Shown piece by piece: positions 34,974-44,674 of a stretch of DNA of 64,000 bases. Each line of letters starts with the position of its first letter. The first letter of the stretch is position 1. The position numbers and the translations under genes were made by a program. The notes under the pieces are model-generated. The model was not told the DNA's origin and searched no databases. It saw only the letters and a list, made by a program, of their open reading frames with translations. Source of the stretch: Atopobiaceae bacterium (GTDB taxonomy: Bacteria > Actinomycetota > Coriobacteriia > Coriobacteriales > Atopobiaceae); contig JAFWMH010000026.1 of assembly GCA_017510785.1 (NCBI GenBank), forward strand, positions 1-64,000, read 5' to 3'.

Positions 34974-37186
34974 CGAGACGAAATCAGGGCGGCGCACGTG
35001 CGATGCGCCCAGACGATAAACGCGAGCTTGAGCCACTGACGATTGGAGCGCAGATGGCACAGAGGCAAATGGGAGGCCGCTACACGGTCCAAGACAAAAT
35101 CGGCACGGGTGGCATGGCCATCGTGTATCGCGGACTCGACGAGGTCCTCGGCCGAACCGTGGCCATTAAGACGATGCTGCCGCAGTACGCCAACGATCCG
35201 TCCTTCGCAGCACGCTTCAAACAGGAGGCACAGGCTGCAGCCGCGCTGCAAAGCCCCTACATCGTAAGCGTATACGACTGGGGCAAGGACGGCGACACGT
35301 ACTACATCATCATGGAGTACCTGCGTGGCACCGACCTCAAGAGCGGCATTCGCAAGCATGGTGCACTTGACTGCCGTAAGGTGGCGCAAATCGGTTCGCA
35401 AATATCGCAGGCCTTGAGCGTTGCACACCACCACGACATTATCCATCGCGACATCAAGCCGCAAAACATCATGGTGCAGCCCGATGGCAACATCAAAGTG
35501 ATGGACTTCGGCATTGCACGCGCGAAAAACAGCCACCTCACCACCGATAACTCGGTGCTCGGCACGGCGCATTACGTAAGTCCAGAGCAAACGCAGGGTC
35601 AGGAGCTCGGACCTACCACCGACATTTACTCGCTCGGCATCGTTATGTACGAAGCCGCAACTGGTCAGGTGCCTTTCGATGGCGATGACGCGATTTCGGT
35701 AGCACTCAAGCAGGTTAACGAGCCACCGATGCCGCCTAGCCAAATCAATCCGCGCGTAGATCCAGCACTCGAGGCCATCATCCTCAAGTGCATGCAAAAG
35801 CGTCCCGAAGACCGCTTCCAAACCTCCGAGGAGCTCTATCGCGTACTGCGCGACTATTTGGCCGGAAGGCTTCAGGCCGTCAACCAGTCTGCCGCCGTCA
35901 CCTCGACGCCCGCCAACCGTACGCAGCGCACTACGCCGCTCAACCGCGCGCGCCAGGGCACGGGACGCATTGCGGGCAACACGACGGGACACTATCGCAT
36001 TCGCAGCGCGCGCGAGGCAGAGCTCGATCGCAAGCATCGCCGCCATGTGGCAGTAGGCATTATCGTAACGATTTTGGCCATTGCCAGCATTGCCATGGCA
36101 GGACTCCTTATCGCAAATCGCCAACGTACAACCGTCGTGCCCGACGTCGTTGGCCTTACACAGGAAGAGGCCATAAACCGCATTGTGAGTTCTGGCTTTA
36201 CCCAAGGCGAGGTTAAGCCGGGATTTAGCAACGATTATCCCGAAGGTACGATTTTCGACCAAAACCCCGACGCGGGCAACGCCGCACGAAAGGGCAGCAA
36301 AATCGATTTGGTCGTTTCGAAGGGACCCGAGCCTGCACAAGCCGTAACCGTACCCGACCTCACCAACATGACACCTACCGAGGCGGGCAACGCCCTTGGT
36401 CTTGTGGCGCTCAAGGCGCAAGAAGGCGATACGGTATTCTCCGATCACATCGAAGCTGGTCGCGTGGCCGCACAAAACCCCGCACCCAATGCCACGATTA
36501 AGGCCGGCGACACCGTTACGTATAACCTCTCGAAGGGAGGAGACCAGGTGGACGTGCCCAACGTCGTAGGCATGTCGCGCGAAGAAGCAACCACGACGCT
36601 TGAGCAGGCCGGCTTTGCGGTGCAAATCGCCACCGAAGAGAACGACGAATACGCTGCCGGCATCGTGTGCGCGCAATCCGCAACCGAGAAGGCCAGTCGC
36701 GGAAGCACGATTACCATTACGGTTTCGGCAGGCGCATCTACCACAGAGATTCCCTACGTCGTTGGCAGAAGCGAGTCCTCCGCGTATAGCACGCTTACGG
36801 GCGCAGGCTTTAACGTTATTACCGTAAGCGTTGCATCATCCGATCCAGCCGGCACGGTGGTATCGCAATCGGACTACGGACGCGCCACACCCGGCTCCAC
36901 CATTCAAATCGAAGTCTCGGTTGGCATGGCTTCGAGTACCGACACGAGCTACGACACGGGAACCGGAACAGGCACGAGCTCCGGTACGAGTACCACCTCG
37001 GATTCGGATACCGACTCCTCTGGCTCGTCGAGCACGTCCGATACGTCCGAGAGTGATACCTCGTCCTCCGGGTCTAGTAGCAGCTCATCAGGAGAGACCT
37101 CTTCCGAGAGCAGCTCGGGTTCGGGTTCGGGTTCTGGATCTAGTTCGAGCTCTTCGTCCGACTCCTCCACATCGAGCAACGGCTAG
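34970..37186 (+). CDS. pknB: PASTA-domain Ser/Thr kinase with serine-rich outer tail
   Basis: A 738-residue membrane kinase. The kinase domain has [28 protein letters not shown] (His159-Asp161) and DFGIARAK, all intact. A juxtamembrane basic segment leads to one helix ([20 protein letters not shown], near 360-380). Four PASTA domains follow at about 385-455, 456-525, 526-590 and 591-652; these bind muropeptides or lipid II in related kinases. The last roughly 85 residues are almost all Ser, Thr, Asp and Gly. The ATGA overlap with the SEDS-PBP gene (34970-34973) implies translational coupling. A strong terminator follows, so this is the last gene of the operon. Confidence 0.95.
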   Translation: MTRRNQGGARAMRPDDKRELEPLTIGAQMAQRQMGGRYTVQDKIGTGGMAIVYRGLDEVLGRTVAIKTMLPQYANDPSFAARFKQEAQAAAALQSPYIVSVYDWGKDGDTYYIIMEYLRGTDLKSGIRKHGALDCRKVAQIGSQISQALSVAHHHDIIHRDIKPQNIMVQPDGNIKVMDFGIARAKNSHLTTDNSVLGTAHYVSPEQTQGQELGPTTDIYSLGIVMYEAATGQVPFDGDDAISVALKQVNEPPMPPSQINPRVDPALEAIILKCMQKRPEDRFQTSEELYRVLRDYLAGRLQAVNQSAAVTSTPANRTQRTTPLNRARQGTGRIAGNTTGHYRIRSAREAELDRKHRRHVAVGIIVTILAIASIAMAGLLIANRQRTTVVPDVVGLTQEEAINRIVSSGFTQGEVKPGFSNDYPEGTIFDQNPDAGNAARKGSKIDLVVSKGPEPAQAVTVPDLTNMTPTEAGNALGLVALKAQEGDTVFSDHIEAGRVAAQNPAPNATIKAGDTVTYNLSKGGDQVDVPNVVGMSREEATTTLEQAGFAVQIATEENDEYAAGIVCAQSATEKASRGSTITITVSAGASTTEIPYVVGRSESSAYSTLTGAGFNVITVSVASSDPAGTVVSQSDYGRATPGSTIQIEVSVGMASSTDTSYDTGTGTGTSSGTSTTSDSDTDSSGSSSTSDTSESDTSSSGSSSSSSGETSSESSSGSGSGSGSSSSSSSDSSTSSNG

Positions 37187-37197
37187 CAAAAGAACTG

Positions 37198-37233
37198 GTC
37201 ACCTAGTCTATAATGGATTAGGTGACTTTTTTT
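37198..37233 (+). terminator. Terminator of the kinase and wall-growth operon
   Basis: GTCACCTA (37198-37205) and TAGGTGAC (37219-37226) pair perfectly and are followed by TTTTTTT (37227-37233), 11 bp after the pknB stop. Confidence 0.92.
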
Positions 37234-37282
37234 CTTACACATTGTGGTTCAACAATCACTCGCAAGGTACGTGGAGCCAAAC

Positions 37283-37768
37283 ATGACAAACACCGCAGAA
37301 GACAAGAGCTTGAGACGTTACCAAGACGTGCTGTACATCGTTGGTACCGGCATCATGGCTATGGGCTTGTGGAATTCGTTTAAAACGGTGCTGTTTTTCA
37401 CAACGGGCGCAAATGGGTATGCGGAATTGGGCAATGATGGCGTTCCACGTGCTGTGATTATTGTAACGTTCGTTTTAATCGATATTATTGATCTCGCGCT
37501 TCGATACTATGTGTGTTCGCACGCACGCGCCGAGGGACTTGCACGCACGTCAGAGCCCCAAGGCAACCTGTACCTTGTGTTGGCGGGGTTCCTTGCGCTT
37601 GGGCACTTCGTATCGGTGCTTCTCATTGCAATTGCCTTTACAGAACTTGGGGACTCTCAAATCGAGAGTCTCATAACAGCAGTCATGGACCTTACCCTCT
37701 TTTGGTTAATGGTTTATATGATAGTCGCGGCAGTGCGCATCCGAAAAGGGGGCTACCATGCAGGGTGA
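37283..37768 (+). CDS. Small integral membrane protein
   Basis: A 161-residue protein with four predicted helices (around YIVGTGIMAMGLWNSF, AVIIVTFVLIDIIDLA, LYLVLAGFLALGHFVSVLL and LFWLMVYMIVAAVRI) and short loops. I do not recognise the family. ATG 37283 is preceded by GGAG; an earlier in-frame ATG at 37244 falls inside the operon terminator spacer. Its 3' end overlaps the DUF6765 gene by 11 bp, so the two are translated together. Confidence 0.8.
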   Translation: MTNTAEDKSLRRYQDVLYIVGTGIMAMGLWNSFKTVLFFTTGANGYAELGNDGVPRAVIIVTFVLIDIIDLALRYYVCSHARAEGLARTSEPQGNLYLVLAGFLALGHFVSVLLIAIAFTELGDSQIESLITAVMDLTLFWLMVYMIVAAVRIRKGGYHAG

Positions 37769-39050
37769 TTTTCATTATTACGCTACGTACTGCGCTGCTT
37801 TGTTGGCCGGTTATACACCAGCGGAAAGCACGGAGATTTGTTATAGCGCACAAATGGCCGATTGGTGCACCCGCACGTTTTTGTCTAAGCTGCATGCCCC
37901 TCTTTCGGCAGCAACCACTCAGTCGCCTATTGAGCTCGCCGAAGCTCGCACCGACCCCATTGGCCTACAGGACATCACACGCATTTGGGCGTCGTTCCAC
38001 TTTTTACCGGGCGACTTGTACGCAGAGGTTCCCAAAGGCAGCAGAAACTATCGCGAAAAATACCGCTTGATTTGCAATCCAAACGGACCATTACTTGCCG
38101 ATACCGTCAAGCTTGCAAAAGATAGGAGCTTGCAGGCTGCTGGACTGGCAATGCATGTTTTGGCCGATACATGGGCACATCGCTACTTTGCCGGCACGCC
38201 GTCGCTCGTCATCAACAACGTTAGTCGCCACTTCGAGGAGCTTATCCTCCTTACGGAATCAACGTCTCCGGCAAGCATGACTCCTGATGAGTCATCGACC
38301 TCTTCGGCATCTTCGGCAAATGTCGCACCGGCTTGGGTTGAGCGGGAGTTGCACGAGGGTGAGTATAGGGCATTGCCTACGCGGTTTACGAACAATCCGA
38401 AGCCAGCCGATAATCCCGAAACCAGCATATACGTGCGAAGTGTGTATCAAATCGACGAGAACTCAATTATGAATCTCGGACACGGGCGCGCCGGCCATTT
38501 TCCCGACTACAGCTTTGCGCGATATCGCTATCTGCCCGCATGGGGCGACTATGCCATGGTGCTAAAAGACAACCCCTCCGACTACTACCATGCGTTCGCG
38601 CAAATGGTATATGCGTTGCGCTACCTTCGCGGTGAGTATAGTTCCTTTGAGGTGAATCGTTACGATTGGCATATTGTTGCACCTTGGGAAGAGCAAATCC
38701 ATACCCTGCTTGAGCGACGTCAGCTCAAAGCCTCTGATGACTGGCGCGAACTCGGTGCTCGCATAAGCGGCGTGGAGCTCGAACCCTTCGATGTGAATCG
38801 CCATGTGGACGAGTACCTGGACGCCACGCAATCCGAACACGATAAAACCGTGTTAGGCCGCTACATTCTTGCTGCACTGGCACAAAAGAGCATGGTAACA
38901 AACCGGATTTATGCATCGGGCAATATTTTGGCTGGCAGGTCCATCGACTACGACACGCATGGTTTTGCTGGCATACGCGATTACGTAAGCCTGCTCCATC
39001 ACTACGGTAGCGCAGGCCGAACCCTCGACGCGAAAAGAGGCACACGATGA
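37758..39050 (+). CDS. DUF6765 family protein
   Basis: A 430-residue soluble protein starting MQGDFHYYATYCAALLAGYT with an SAQMADWCTRTF block, the layout of DUF6765. The segment HVLADTWAHRYFAG, with spaced His and Asp, recalls the metal-binding helices of zinc-dependent phospholipase C-like proteins, so a hydrolase is possible but unproven. There is no signal peptide. AAGGGGG precedes ATG 37758. The gene overlaps both neighbours, which are small membrane proteins, suggesting a membrane-associated three-gene unit. Homology is recalled from pattern, not from a search. Confidence 0.75.
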   Translation: MQGDFHYYATYCAALLAGYTPAESTEICYSAQMADWCTRTFLSKLHAPLSAATTQSPIELAEARTDPIGLQDITRIWASFHFLPGDLYAEVPKGSRNYREKYRLICNPNGPLLADTVKLAKDRSLQAAGLAMHVLADTWAHRYFAGTPSLVINNVSRHFEELILLTESTSPASMTPDESSTSSASSANVAPAWVERELHEGEYRALPTRFTNNPKPADNPETSIYVRSVYQIDENSIMNLGHGRAGHFPDYSFARYRYLPAWGDYAMVLKDNPSDYYHAFAQMVYALRYLRGEYSSFEVNRYDWHIVAPWEEQIHTLLERRQLKASDDWRELGARISGVELEPFDVNRHVDEYLDATQSEHDKTVLGRYILAALAQKSMVTNRIYASGNILAGRSIDYDTHGFAGIRDYVSLLHHYGSAGRTLDAKRGTR

Positions 39051-39583
39051 GCAGGTTGCAAAAGCTACGGCGAATCGCAATCCAACTCCTCAAGATTTTG
39101 GTCGCCTTGGTCCTTCTTTTTAGCCCCTATAAAGAGGAGGCTATCCTTTTAATTGCCATCGTTATGGCCTTTGCGCTGTTGGTTTGGGGAATGCGCATGC
39201 TTGTGTTTTATCTCCGTATGGCACGACACATGGTTGGAGGATTCTCCCTGCTCTTCGTGGGTGTAATTGCTCTGGACGCAAGTCTTCTCGCGCTAACTCT
39301 TCTTGATAATTCCCCCGTGTTCGTTATGTTGTATCTCGTCGCCGAGCGCATGTTTGCTGGTGCCGTCGCGTTCGCGCGCGCATTTGAGGCCCGGGGTTAC
39401 AAATCTCCCTGGAAACTCAAGCTTCTTCATGGCATCATCGAAATTGCGGCTGCCATTGCATGCGTCGTTTTCTTGCGGATGCCGAGCGTACTTGTTGATG
39501 TGTACAGCGTGAGTCTTATTTACTCTGCGCTCATCAGCATCATCGACACGCTGCGCCCGCAGGACATCGTGTACATACAGTAA
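39047..39583 (+). CDS. DUF308-like membrane protein
   Basis: A 178-residue protein with five or six hydrophobic helices (ILVALVLLFSPYKEEAILLI, AFALLVWGMRMLVFYL, GGFSLLFVGVIALDASLLAL, IIEIAAAIACVVFL). Short helix pairs separated by tight turns resemble the DUF308/HdeD group of acid-resistance membrane proteins, but identity is not certain. The ATGA overlap with the DUF6765 gene shows co-translation. It ends the three-gene unit; an inverted repeat follows at 39629-39647. Confidence 0.7.
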   Translation: MSRLQKLRRIAIQLLKILVALVLLFSPYKEEAILLIAIVMAFALLVWGMRMLVFYLRMARHMVGGFSLLFVGVIALDASLLALTLLDNSPVFVMLYLVAERMFAGAVAFARAFEARGYKSPWKLKLLHGIIEIAAAIACVVFLRMPSVLVDVYSVSLIYSALISIIDTLRPQDIVYIQ

Positions 39584-39628
39584 GCCGCGCGATGCTCCCT
39601 CTCGTGCATCGCTATTCTTCCTGAGCCC

Positions 39629-39647
39629 AGCCTTCTATGAGAAGGCT
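39629..39647. terminator. Stem between convergent genes
   Basis: AGCCTTCT (39629-39636) and AGAAGGCT (39640-39647) form a compact 8-bp stem with a 3-nt loop between the convergent DUF308-like and mazF genes. There is no T-run, so termination is uncertain. Confidence 0.4.
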
Positions 39648-39686
39648 CTCAACACATGCGTCATGCCGTCTTTAGGCGAGAGGCAC

Positions 39687-40019
39687 CTACAAGCCAAATA
39701 TGCTGCCAACCAACTCGAGCACCTCTCCCATCGTTTCCTCGCCAGCGAGAACGCCTGTGGACTCATAACACCTCGCAACTGGATCGACAGCGGCGAGCTG
39801 TTCCACGCAAATGTAACCATGTACCGGCAGGCCATTGCCCACTGGCACATGAAGCGGATACGTGCTTGGCGTTGCAGTAATGGGACACACAACGATGAGG
39901 TTCGAGAGAAAGGCATTGTAGCCGTCTACACTTATTACAAGCGCAGGCCTGCGTTTGGTAGGCTCGTGGCCAGCGCTAGGATCGAAATCAATAAAGCCGA
40001 GTTCTCCCTGCCTAATCAT
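39687..40019 (-). CDS. mazF: MazF/PemK-type endoribonuclease toxin
   Basis: A 110-residue toxin from ATG 40019: MIRQGELGFIDFDPSAGHE, then KRRPALVISVDGYN, NLIVVCPITAT and YICVEQLAAVD fit the MazF/PemK fold, with the RPAL loop and a TS/TP segment that bind RNA. MazF enzymes cut mRNA at short sites and are blocked by the antitoxin. Its start overlaps the antitoxin stop by 8 bp (ATGATTAG), the usual order with antitoxin first. A longer version from 40100 would lie inside the antitoxin gene and is rejected. Confidence 0.9.
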   Translation of the reverse strand: MIRQGELGFIDFDPSAGHEPTKRRPALVISVDGYNAFLSNLIVVCPITATPSTYPLHVPVGNGLPVHGYICVEQLAAVDPVARCYESTGVLAGEETMGEVLELVGSIFGL

Positions 40020-40293
40020 CGAGCACCTCAGCCCCCACACGTCCATGAATCCACTCGTCACCCATGGGAGGACCTTCATATCCTGCAAAGACCTCCTCAA
40101 TCGTACGGTTTCCTCTGCGTTTGTATCGCGGTCGGTCCTGAACCGCCGAGATTACAATCGTATGGCCCTCAACCATCAGGTGGAGTGTATCTCCAACGCC
40201 AATCCCTACCGCATCACACATTGATCGCGGAATGCGCACCCCTTGAGAGTTTCCCCACTTAACGACCTTCGACTCTGCCACAGTCGTTGGCAT
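40012..40293 (-). CDS. mazE: MazE-type (AbrB-fold) antitoxin
   Basis: A 93-residue antitoxin. The N-terminal half is an AbrB-like DNA-binding domain (ESKVVKWGNSQGVRIPRSMC, VGDTLHL). The C-terminal tail (TIEEVFAGYEGPPMGDEW) is the acidic, extended part that normally inserts into the toxin. GGGGAG precedes ATG 40293. A palindrome with TATAC half-sites lies at 40322-40335 and overlaps candidate -10 hexamers, as expected for an autoregulated pair. Confidence 0.92.
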   Translation of the reverse strand: MPTTVAESKVVKWGNSQGVRIPRSMCDAVGIGVGDTLHLMVEGHTIVISAVQDRPRYKRRGNRTIEEVFAGYEGPPMGDEWIHGRVGAEVLDD

Positions 40294-40321
40294 TACGTTC
40301 TCCCCTCGTCAATAGAAAGTA

Positions 40322-40335
40322 TATACCCTAGTATA
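40322..40335. promoter_or_regulatory. Operator/promoter of mazEF
   Basis: TATAC-CCTA-GTATA is a perfect inverted repeat with 5-bp arms, 29 bp before the mazE start codon. The minus strand reads TATACT twice around it, so the operator would cover the -10 element. Confidence 0.6.
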
Positions 40336-40385
40336 TCCCATATGGACGACAACCAAGACAAGCTCCCACACAAAGGCCTGTCGCG

Positions 40386-40426
40386 AAAAAAATCCACCCG
40401 CCGGTCCGAGGAACGACGGGTGGATT
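40386..40426 (-). terminator. Terminator of the Ig-like repeat protein gene
   Basis: AATCCACCCG (40391-40400) pairs with CGGGTGGATT (40417-40426). On the minus strand the stem is followed by TTTTTTT (40386-40392). Confidence 0.88.
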
Positions 40427-40467
40427 CGGTGAATGCTAGCCGAGGTGCATCCAGCACCGTTAATTGG

Positions 40468-43400
40468 CTACTTCTTAACGGTGATTGTTACCGTTTTGCT
40501 GGCTGCAAGCCAGTTGGCATTGCTCGCAGAGGAAATCGTAATCTTTACGGTACCAGCCTTAACGGGAGTTATAACGCCCGTGGAGCTAATCCTCGCGATG
40601 CTCGTGTTTGCGCTCTTGTAGGTGAGCTTGGGCGCACCGCTCGTCGTCTTCGCACCCAGCGACGGCTTAGTGCCCAGCTTAACAGTTTTGTTGGAAGCCG
40701 TGATGGTGGGCTTTCCCTTGTCGACGGTAACGGTTACCTTCTTGGTAACGGAGCTAAAGTTTGCGTTGGCCGCATTCTTAATGGTAATGGTAACTTTACC
40801 GACCTTTACCGGCGTGAGGTTGCCACTTGCATCGACCTTCACTACGGCGGTGCTCGAGCTGGTGTAGCTCAGCTTGCCAGCACCGGCGCTCACCTTGGCT
40901 CCAAGCGAAACCTTGGTTCCCATCTTGATGGTTTTGTTGCTTGCCGTGATGGTAGGCGTGCCCTTGGTAACCGTAACCGTAATGGTCTTAGTGGCAGAGT
41001 TGTAGTTGGTGGATGCGGCAGACGTAATGGCGATGGTTGCAGTGCCAACAGCAACAGGCGTAATCTTGCCTGCAGCGTCAACCTTGGCAACGGTGGTCTT
41101 CTTGCTCGCATACGTGAGCTTGCCGGCTCCAGAGGTAACGCTCGCACCAATCGTCACCGTGGCACCCATCTTCACCTTTTTGTTGCTTGCGGTTATCGTG
41201 GGCGTACCCTTGGTAACGTTTACGGTAACCGTCTTGCTCGCTGCATTAAAGGTACCGTTCTCGGCTGCAGTAACAGTAATCTTGGTACTTGCGTTCATCT
41301 TAACCGGCGTGAGTTTACCCGTAGAGTCCACCTTAACGATGTTGCTATCTGCACTCTTATACGTAAGCTTGCCCGCACCAGACGTAACAGTGGCACCCAA
41401 GTTAACCGTCGATCCATAGGGAATCGTCTTGTTGCTCACGGTTATGGTAGCTGCCTTCTTAATTATGAAGCTGGCCGATTTCGAACCGGTGTATCCGTTG
41501 ATGCCCGTAACCTTAACCGTTGCCGTACCAGTATTCGTGTTGTTTGAATACGTCACTTTGTAGTCAACGTCCTTCGTGAGCGTAAGGCCAGAGTACTGCA
41601 CGGTTACAGCTGGCGTAACTGCACTGCCACTCTTGTAGTTTTGCGTCGCAATGGGAAGGATAACCGCATCGTTAAGCGACCCCTTGTTATCGGGTGAGCT
41701 CAGGGTGCAATCCGCGGGATTAATTGTGTAGTACACCGGCTTTTGATTGCCTTCAAAATCCTCCGCATACCAAGAAACGAGGCTATTGTACATAATCGGT
41801 TCGCAGTCGGAGAGATACCCGTTTTGCGACTTAATGTCGCTCAGTCGGTTGCCGTTTCCATCGATAATGGCGTAGCACACCTTACCGTTTTGGTTAGTCT
41901 CGTTCCACCACGGATCCGCACAGTTCATTTCGGACCATATCACCATGAGCTGGCTTCCCGCATCGTCGAGCTTTATGAGTTTAACGAGTGCCGCGCCTTT
42001 ATCGCCGTTAACTCGATAATTGGTAAGCTTGTACACCTTGTTGGACGTAACGTTACCCGCATCGGTCGCACAAATGTACACGTTTCGCGCACCAAACTCA
42101 CTACGCTCGGAGCTCTTTTGGTCGATGGACGCAAAGGCGCTCACAACCTTGCCCGCGCTAGCCGAGGCTTCGAGACCGCCCAGAATGACGCCCGTGTAGT
42201 TATCCCCCTCTTCGCCGGAGATAACCAACGGCTTACCAAAGCTGTTCGAACCAGTAGTGCCAAGCTTCTTAACGGTAACCGCACGCGGATACGAGTCGCC
42301 CAAGTCAAGCGAGTACAAGGTACCGTTAAGATTCGTAAGTTGCTGACCAAACGAGTGCGACACAAAACCGTAGGTGGTTTGGTTTTGATTGCTCTTGTAC
42401 ATCATGGAATCGGCCAAGCTCATGTTGCTCTCGTTTACCACTATATGAATGCTGGACTGGAATCCGTCGTAGTACTCCTGAGCCGTACGAATGTGCAGAA
42501 GGTTGCCCTCTTCTTCGAACGCAACAGTACCTTGCGAGAAGGGCACCGCCGTACCATCCGCGCCGCTCACTTTGGACTTGGAGAGTTCAAGCGCCTTAAC
42601 GAAGTTCCAGTTCTTGTCGAACTTCGTAATGCGATACACCACGAGGGAATCCTTACAATTGGGATTGTCCTGACCCGTCACCACATAGTTGTGAGACGCG
42701 CCTGAGAAGAAGCCGCCCCACCTAAAGTTGGCCTTTACCAAGCCGGTTGGCTGATAATTGCTTGCGGTAACCACGCGCTGCTTGTTCACTTGGAGCATGG
42801 AGGAGGAAAGCGTCTCTACCACGAGCATGTTATCCACAAACTCCACGCGCTCGGGATTGCCCGAAGGATCGATATGCAGTGCCGAGAATCGCGCGCCGTC
42901 CCACAGGTAGTTGTCCACACCCCACGCGCAGTCGTACACGTTGTGACTGAGCGCAGGCTTACTGAGCAACACACCCTGTTCCTCTGCCTCGGGCTCGCTG
43001 GCGGGCTTGGCATCGTTAGTGGTCGTGGTACCTTTAGCCTTGCCCGCTTCGGAATTGGCCGTGTTTGTAGTTGCCGACGTCTCTTTTGATTCGGCTTCCT
43101 GGGATTCGGCCTCCGCCTTCGCCTCCGCCTCGGCACGCGCTGCATCCTCCTCGATGGGCGTTGGTGCGTTTGCCTCAGTGGTTTCGCGCTCTTCGTCCTC
43201 GGCTTCCTCGATAATCTCGGTTTCCTCCGACATTTCCTCGGCCACAGGCTCTTCCTCTGCCACGACCTCGGGCTCCTGAATGGTAACCTGCTCCGGACCC
43301 CACGGTTCCTCGGCTTCGGTATTGCCCTCCTCGGCACGAGCATGCACGGCCGTTGCCACATCCACGCTGAGCCAGTTTTCCGCGATGAACACGCGAGGGA

Positions 43401-43944
43401 TTGGCCAGTCATTTACGTAAGTAAGTTCGGCTTTCAAGCCCATGTGATTCGCAAGCAACGTAAATGCGTTAGCGGCGCCTTCGGGGGTAGTTGTGCCACC
43501 GTGAAGCGCCGCTATGGTTTGCTCGTTAAGAGGAGTGCCATCGTCTGCCGCAATAGTCACCACATCGGCAACCGTATGGAACGCCGCACTTAGGCGTTCG
43601 CTCTCCGGCACGTCCGAAAGCGCTGCCATAAGGCCGGCAGCAACACCGGATGCCACGTCGTCCGCTGTAACATCCGATTGTGCGGTGATGCCGGTTGCCG
43701 ACGTGCTAGCATCGGTACTGGAGACGGTTTGGGCATCCTCAGAGTCGCCAGATTGGACATCCTGCCCCCCGGCCTGATCGTCAGTAGATTCCTCGTAAGC
43801 CGAAGGTTCTTCGTTGCCCTCTATCGACTCCGCGAATCCTTCTACGGCGGGTATGGGGAACAGCCCCCACATTAGTACAATTGACATAATAAGTGCTGCG
43901 ACCAAACGCAATAAACCGCGCCGGTTGCATTTTGAGGTACGCAT
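40468..43944 (-). CDS. Secreted repeat protein with Ig-like domains
   Basis: An 1158-residue protein from ATG 43944 (TTGGAGGAG upstream). The signal peptide RRGLLRLVAALIMSIVLMWG ends near VEGFA. A small domain (about 50-200) resembles that of the left-edge protein; an acidic Glu/Ala-rich linker (about 215-330) follows; then a large domain (about 340-760, LSHNVYDCAWGVDNYLWDGA, VVSAFASIDQKSSERSEFG) that could be a beta-propeller. A short fibronectin-like domain (SGLTLTKDVDYKVTYSNN) precedes four Ig-like repeats of about 85 residues, each with a PTITASNK-type strand and GAGKLTY or a close variant, ending TVTITVKK. There is no LPxTG signal or C-terminal helix, so it is probably released or held non-covalently. 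Confidence 0.85.
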   Translation of the reverse strand: MRTSKCNRRGLLRLVAALIMSIVLMWGLFPIPAVEGFAESIEGNEEPSAYEESTDDQAGGQDVQSGDSEDAQTVSSTDASTSATGITAQSDVTADDVASGVAAGLMAALSDVPESERLSAAFHTVADVVTIAADDGTPLNEQTIAALHGGTTTPEGAANAFTLLANHMGLKAELTYVNDWPIPRVFIAENWLSVDVATAVHARAEEGNTEAEEPWGPEQVTIQEPEVVAEEEPVAEEMSEETEIIEEAEDEERETTEANAPTPIEEDAARAEAEAKAEAESQEAESKETSATTNTANSEAGKAKGTTTTNDAKPASEPEAEEQGVLLSKPALSHNVYDCAWGVDNYLWDGARFSALHIDPSGNPERVEFVDNMLVVETLSSSMLQVNKQRVVTASNYQPTGLVKANFRWGGFFSGASHNYVVTGQDNPNCKDSLVVYRITKFDKNWNFVKALELSKSKVSGADGTAVPFSQGTVAFEEEGNLLHIRTAQEYYDGFQSSIHIVVNESNMSLADSMMYKSNQNQTTYGFVSHSFGQQLTNLNGTLYSLDLGDSYPRAVTVKKLGTTGSNSFGKPLVISGEEGDNYTGVILGGLEASASAGKVVSAFASIDQKSSERSEFGARNVYICATDAGNVTSNKVYKLTNYRVNGDKGAALVKLIKLDDAGSQLMVIWSEMNCADPWWNETNQNGKVCYAIIDGNGNRLSDIKSQNGYLSDCEPIMYNSLVSWYAEDFEGNQKPVYYTINPADCTLSSPDNKGSLNDAVILPIATQNYKSGSAVTPAVTVQYSGLTLTKDVDYKVTYSNNTNTGTATVKVTGINGYTGSKSASFIIKKAATITVSNKTIPYGSTVNLGATVTSGAGKLTYKSADSNIVKVDSTGKLTPVKMNASTKITVTAAENGTFNAASKTVTVNVTKGTPTITASNKKVKMGATVTIGASVTSGAGKLTYASKKTTVAKVDAAGKITPVAVGTATIAITSAASTNYNSATKTITVTVTKGTPTITASNKTIKMGTKVSLGAKVSAGAGKLSYTSSSTAVVKVDASGNLTPVKVGKVTITIKNAANANFSSVTKKVTVTVDKGKPTITASNKTVKLGTKPSLGAKTTSGAPKLTYKSANTSIARISSTGVITPVKAGTVKITISSASNANWLAASKTVTITVKK

Positions 43945-44197
43945 GGCTCCTCCAAGTATTTCCTCAATTTTGGCAGGGTGTTGTAATTGAATTGTAACAT
44001 GCATTTGACGCACTTTAGCTGGGAAAATGCAATTGGTTCAAAAAAGTCAGGAGTAGTTTTGCCTTTATTTCCAACATTATCAGCTCGCCTTTAGCTCGCT
44101 CCTCGCACCCTGTAAAATACATCGATTCTTATATTATTTTACTTGCGTTCTTTATTTTTTTGAATACATTCTTCGCTACTTGCGCGGCCTTTTGACT
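43945..44197. other. AT-rich upstream region with inverted repeat
   Basis: No gene is seen. The minus strand has TACAAT in the leader of the Ig-like protein gene. GTAAAATA (44112-44119) and TATTTTAC (44135-44142) form perfect 8-bp arms 15 bp apart. The stretch is clearly richer in A and T than its surroundings. Confidence 0.5.
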
Positions 44198-44600
44198 TTA
44201 GGCCGTCCACGCTTCACCTGCCTGCATGCCCGCCCCACCGCCGCGAGTACACACGCTAACGATGTTTCTTACGATCTCTATAGTATCGTAAGGGCTGTAT
44301 GCGAAAGTGCGGTATCTGATCGGTGCCTTCTGCATGAAGATGTTGAAATGGACGAGGAGCTTCTTTCTCGTTTTCTGGTCTAGGCCCTCGTAGTCGCCAT
44401 GCCCGTGCAAGAGCTCCCTCATGTGGAACGGGATATCTGGCAGCCGGTTTCGTGCGACGTGCGCTCGGTAGTCCCTAGCATGTCGTTCAAGGGAGTCCGT
44501 CTGGTCATGTACAATGAGCGTGAGCAGGTAGTACCCCGCAGACATGTCCTGCTGTCCCGCCTCATCGCAAAAAACGGAAAGAGCTGGCAAGCTGGCGCAC
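44198..44600 (-). pseudogene. Truncated DUF3800 protein remnant
   Basis: The minus-strand frame reads LPALSVFCDEAGQQDMSAGY, then YLLTLIVHD and IPFHMRELLHGHGDYEGL, the N-terminal part of DUF3800 proteins (Asp-Glu near the start, then His and Glu of a nuclease-like RNase H-type fold). These are usually about 220-260 residues. Here the similarity stops after about 115 residues, and the frame ends at 44198 with an unrelated tail (CTRGGGAGMQAGEAWTA). A clean start codon is also missing: a TTG lies about 12 codons before the Asp-Glu, without a ribosome site. It is probably a decayed accessory gene. A TATAAT promoter element and a hairpin lie upstream. Confidence 0.55.
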
Positions 44601-44616
44601 CCCCCGAAACGAAAAT

Positions 44617-44636
44617 GCCAGGGGATTGCCCCTGGC
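44617..44636. terminator. Hairpin in the leader of the DUF3800 remnant
   Basis: GCCAGGGG (44617-44624) and CCCCTGGC (44629-44636) form a perfect 8-bp stem with a 4-nt loop. On the minus strand it is followed by ATTTTCG, so it may be an attenuator between the promoter at 44675-44705 and the remnant. Confidence 0.45.
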
Positions 44637-44674
44637 GCTTGGAACCTCGGCACCTTTGGTGCTCCGGCGGTCTT

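Noticed and set aside
40020-40100. Longer mazF start at 40100
   Set aside because: It would lie inside the antitoxin gene. The start at 40019 gives the standard 8-bp overlap and the correct N-terminus.
40468-43944. Sortase anchor on the Ig-like repeat protein
   Set aside because: The protein ends in TVTITVKK, with no LPxTG-like motif or C-terminal helix.
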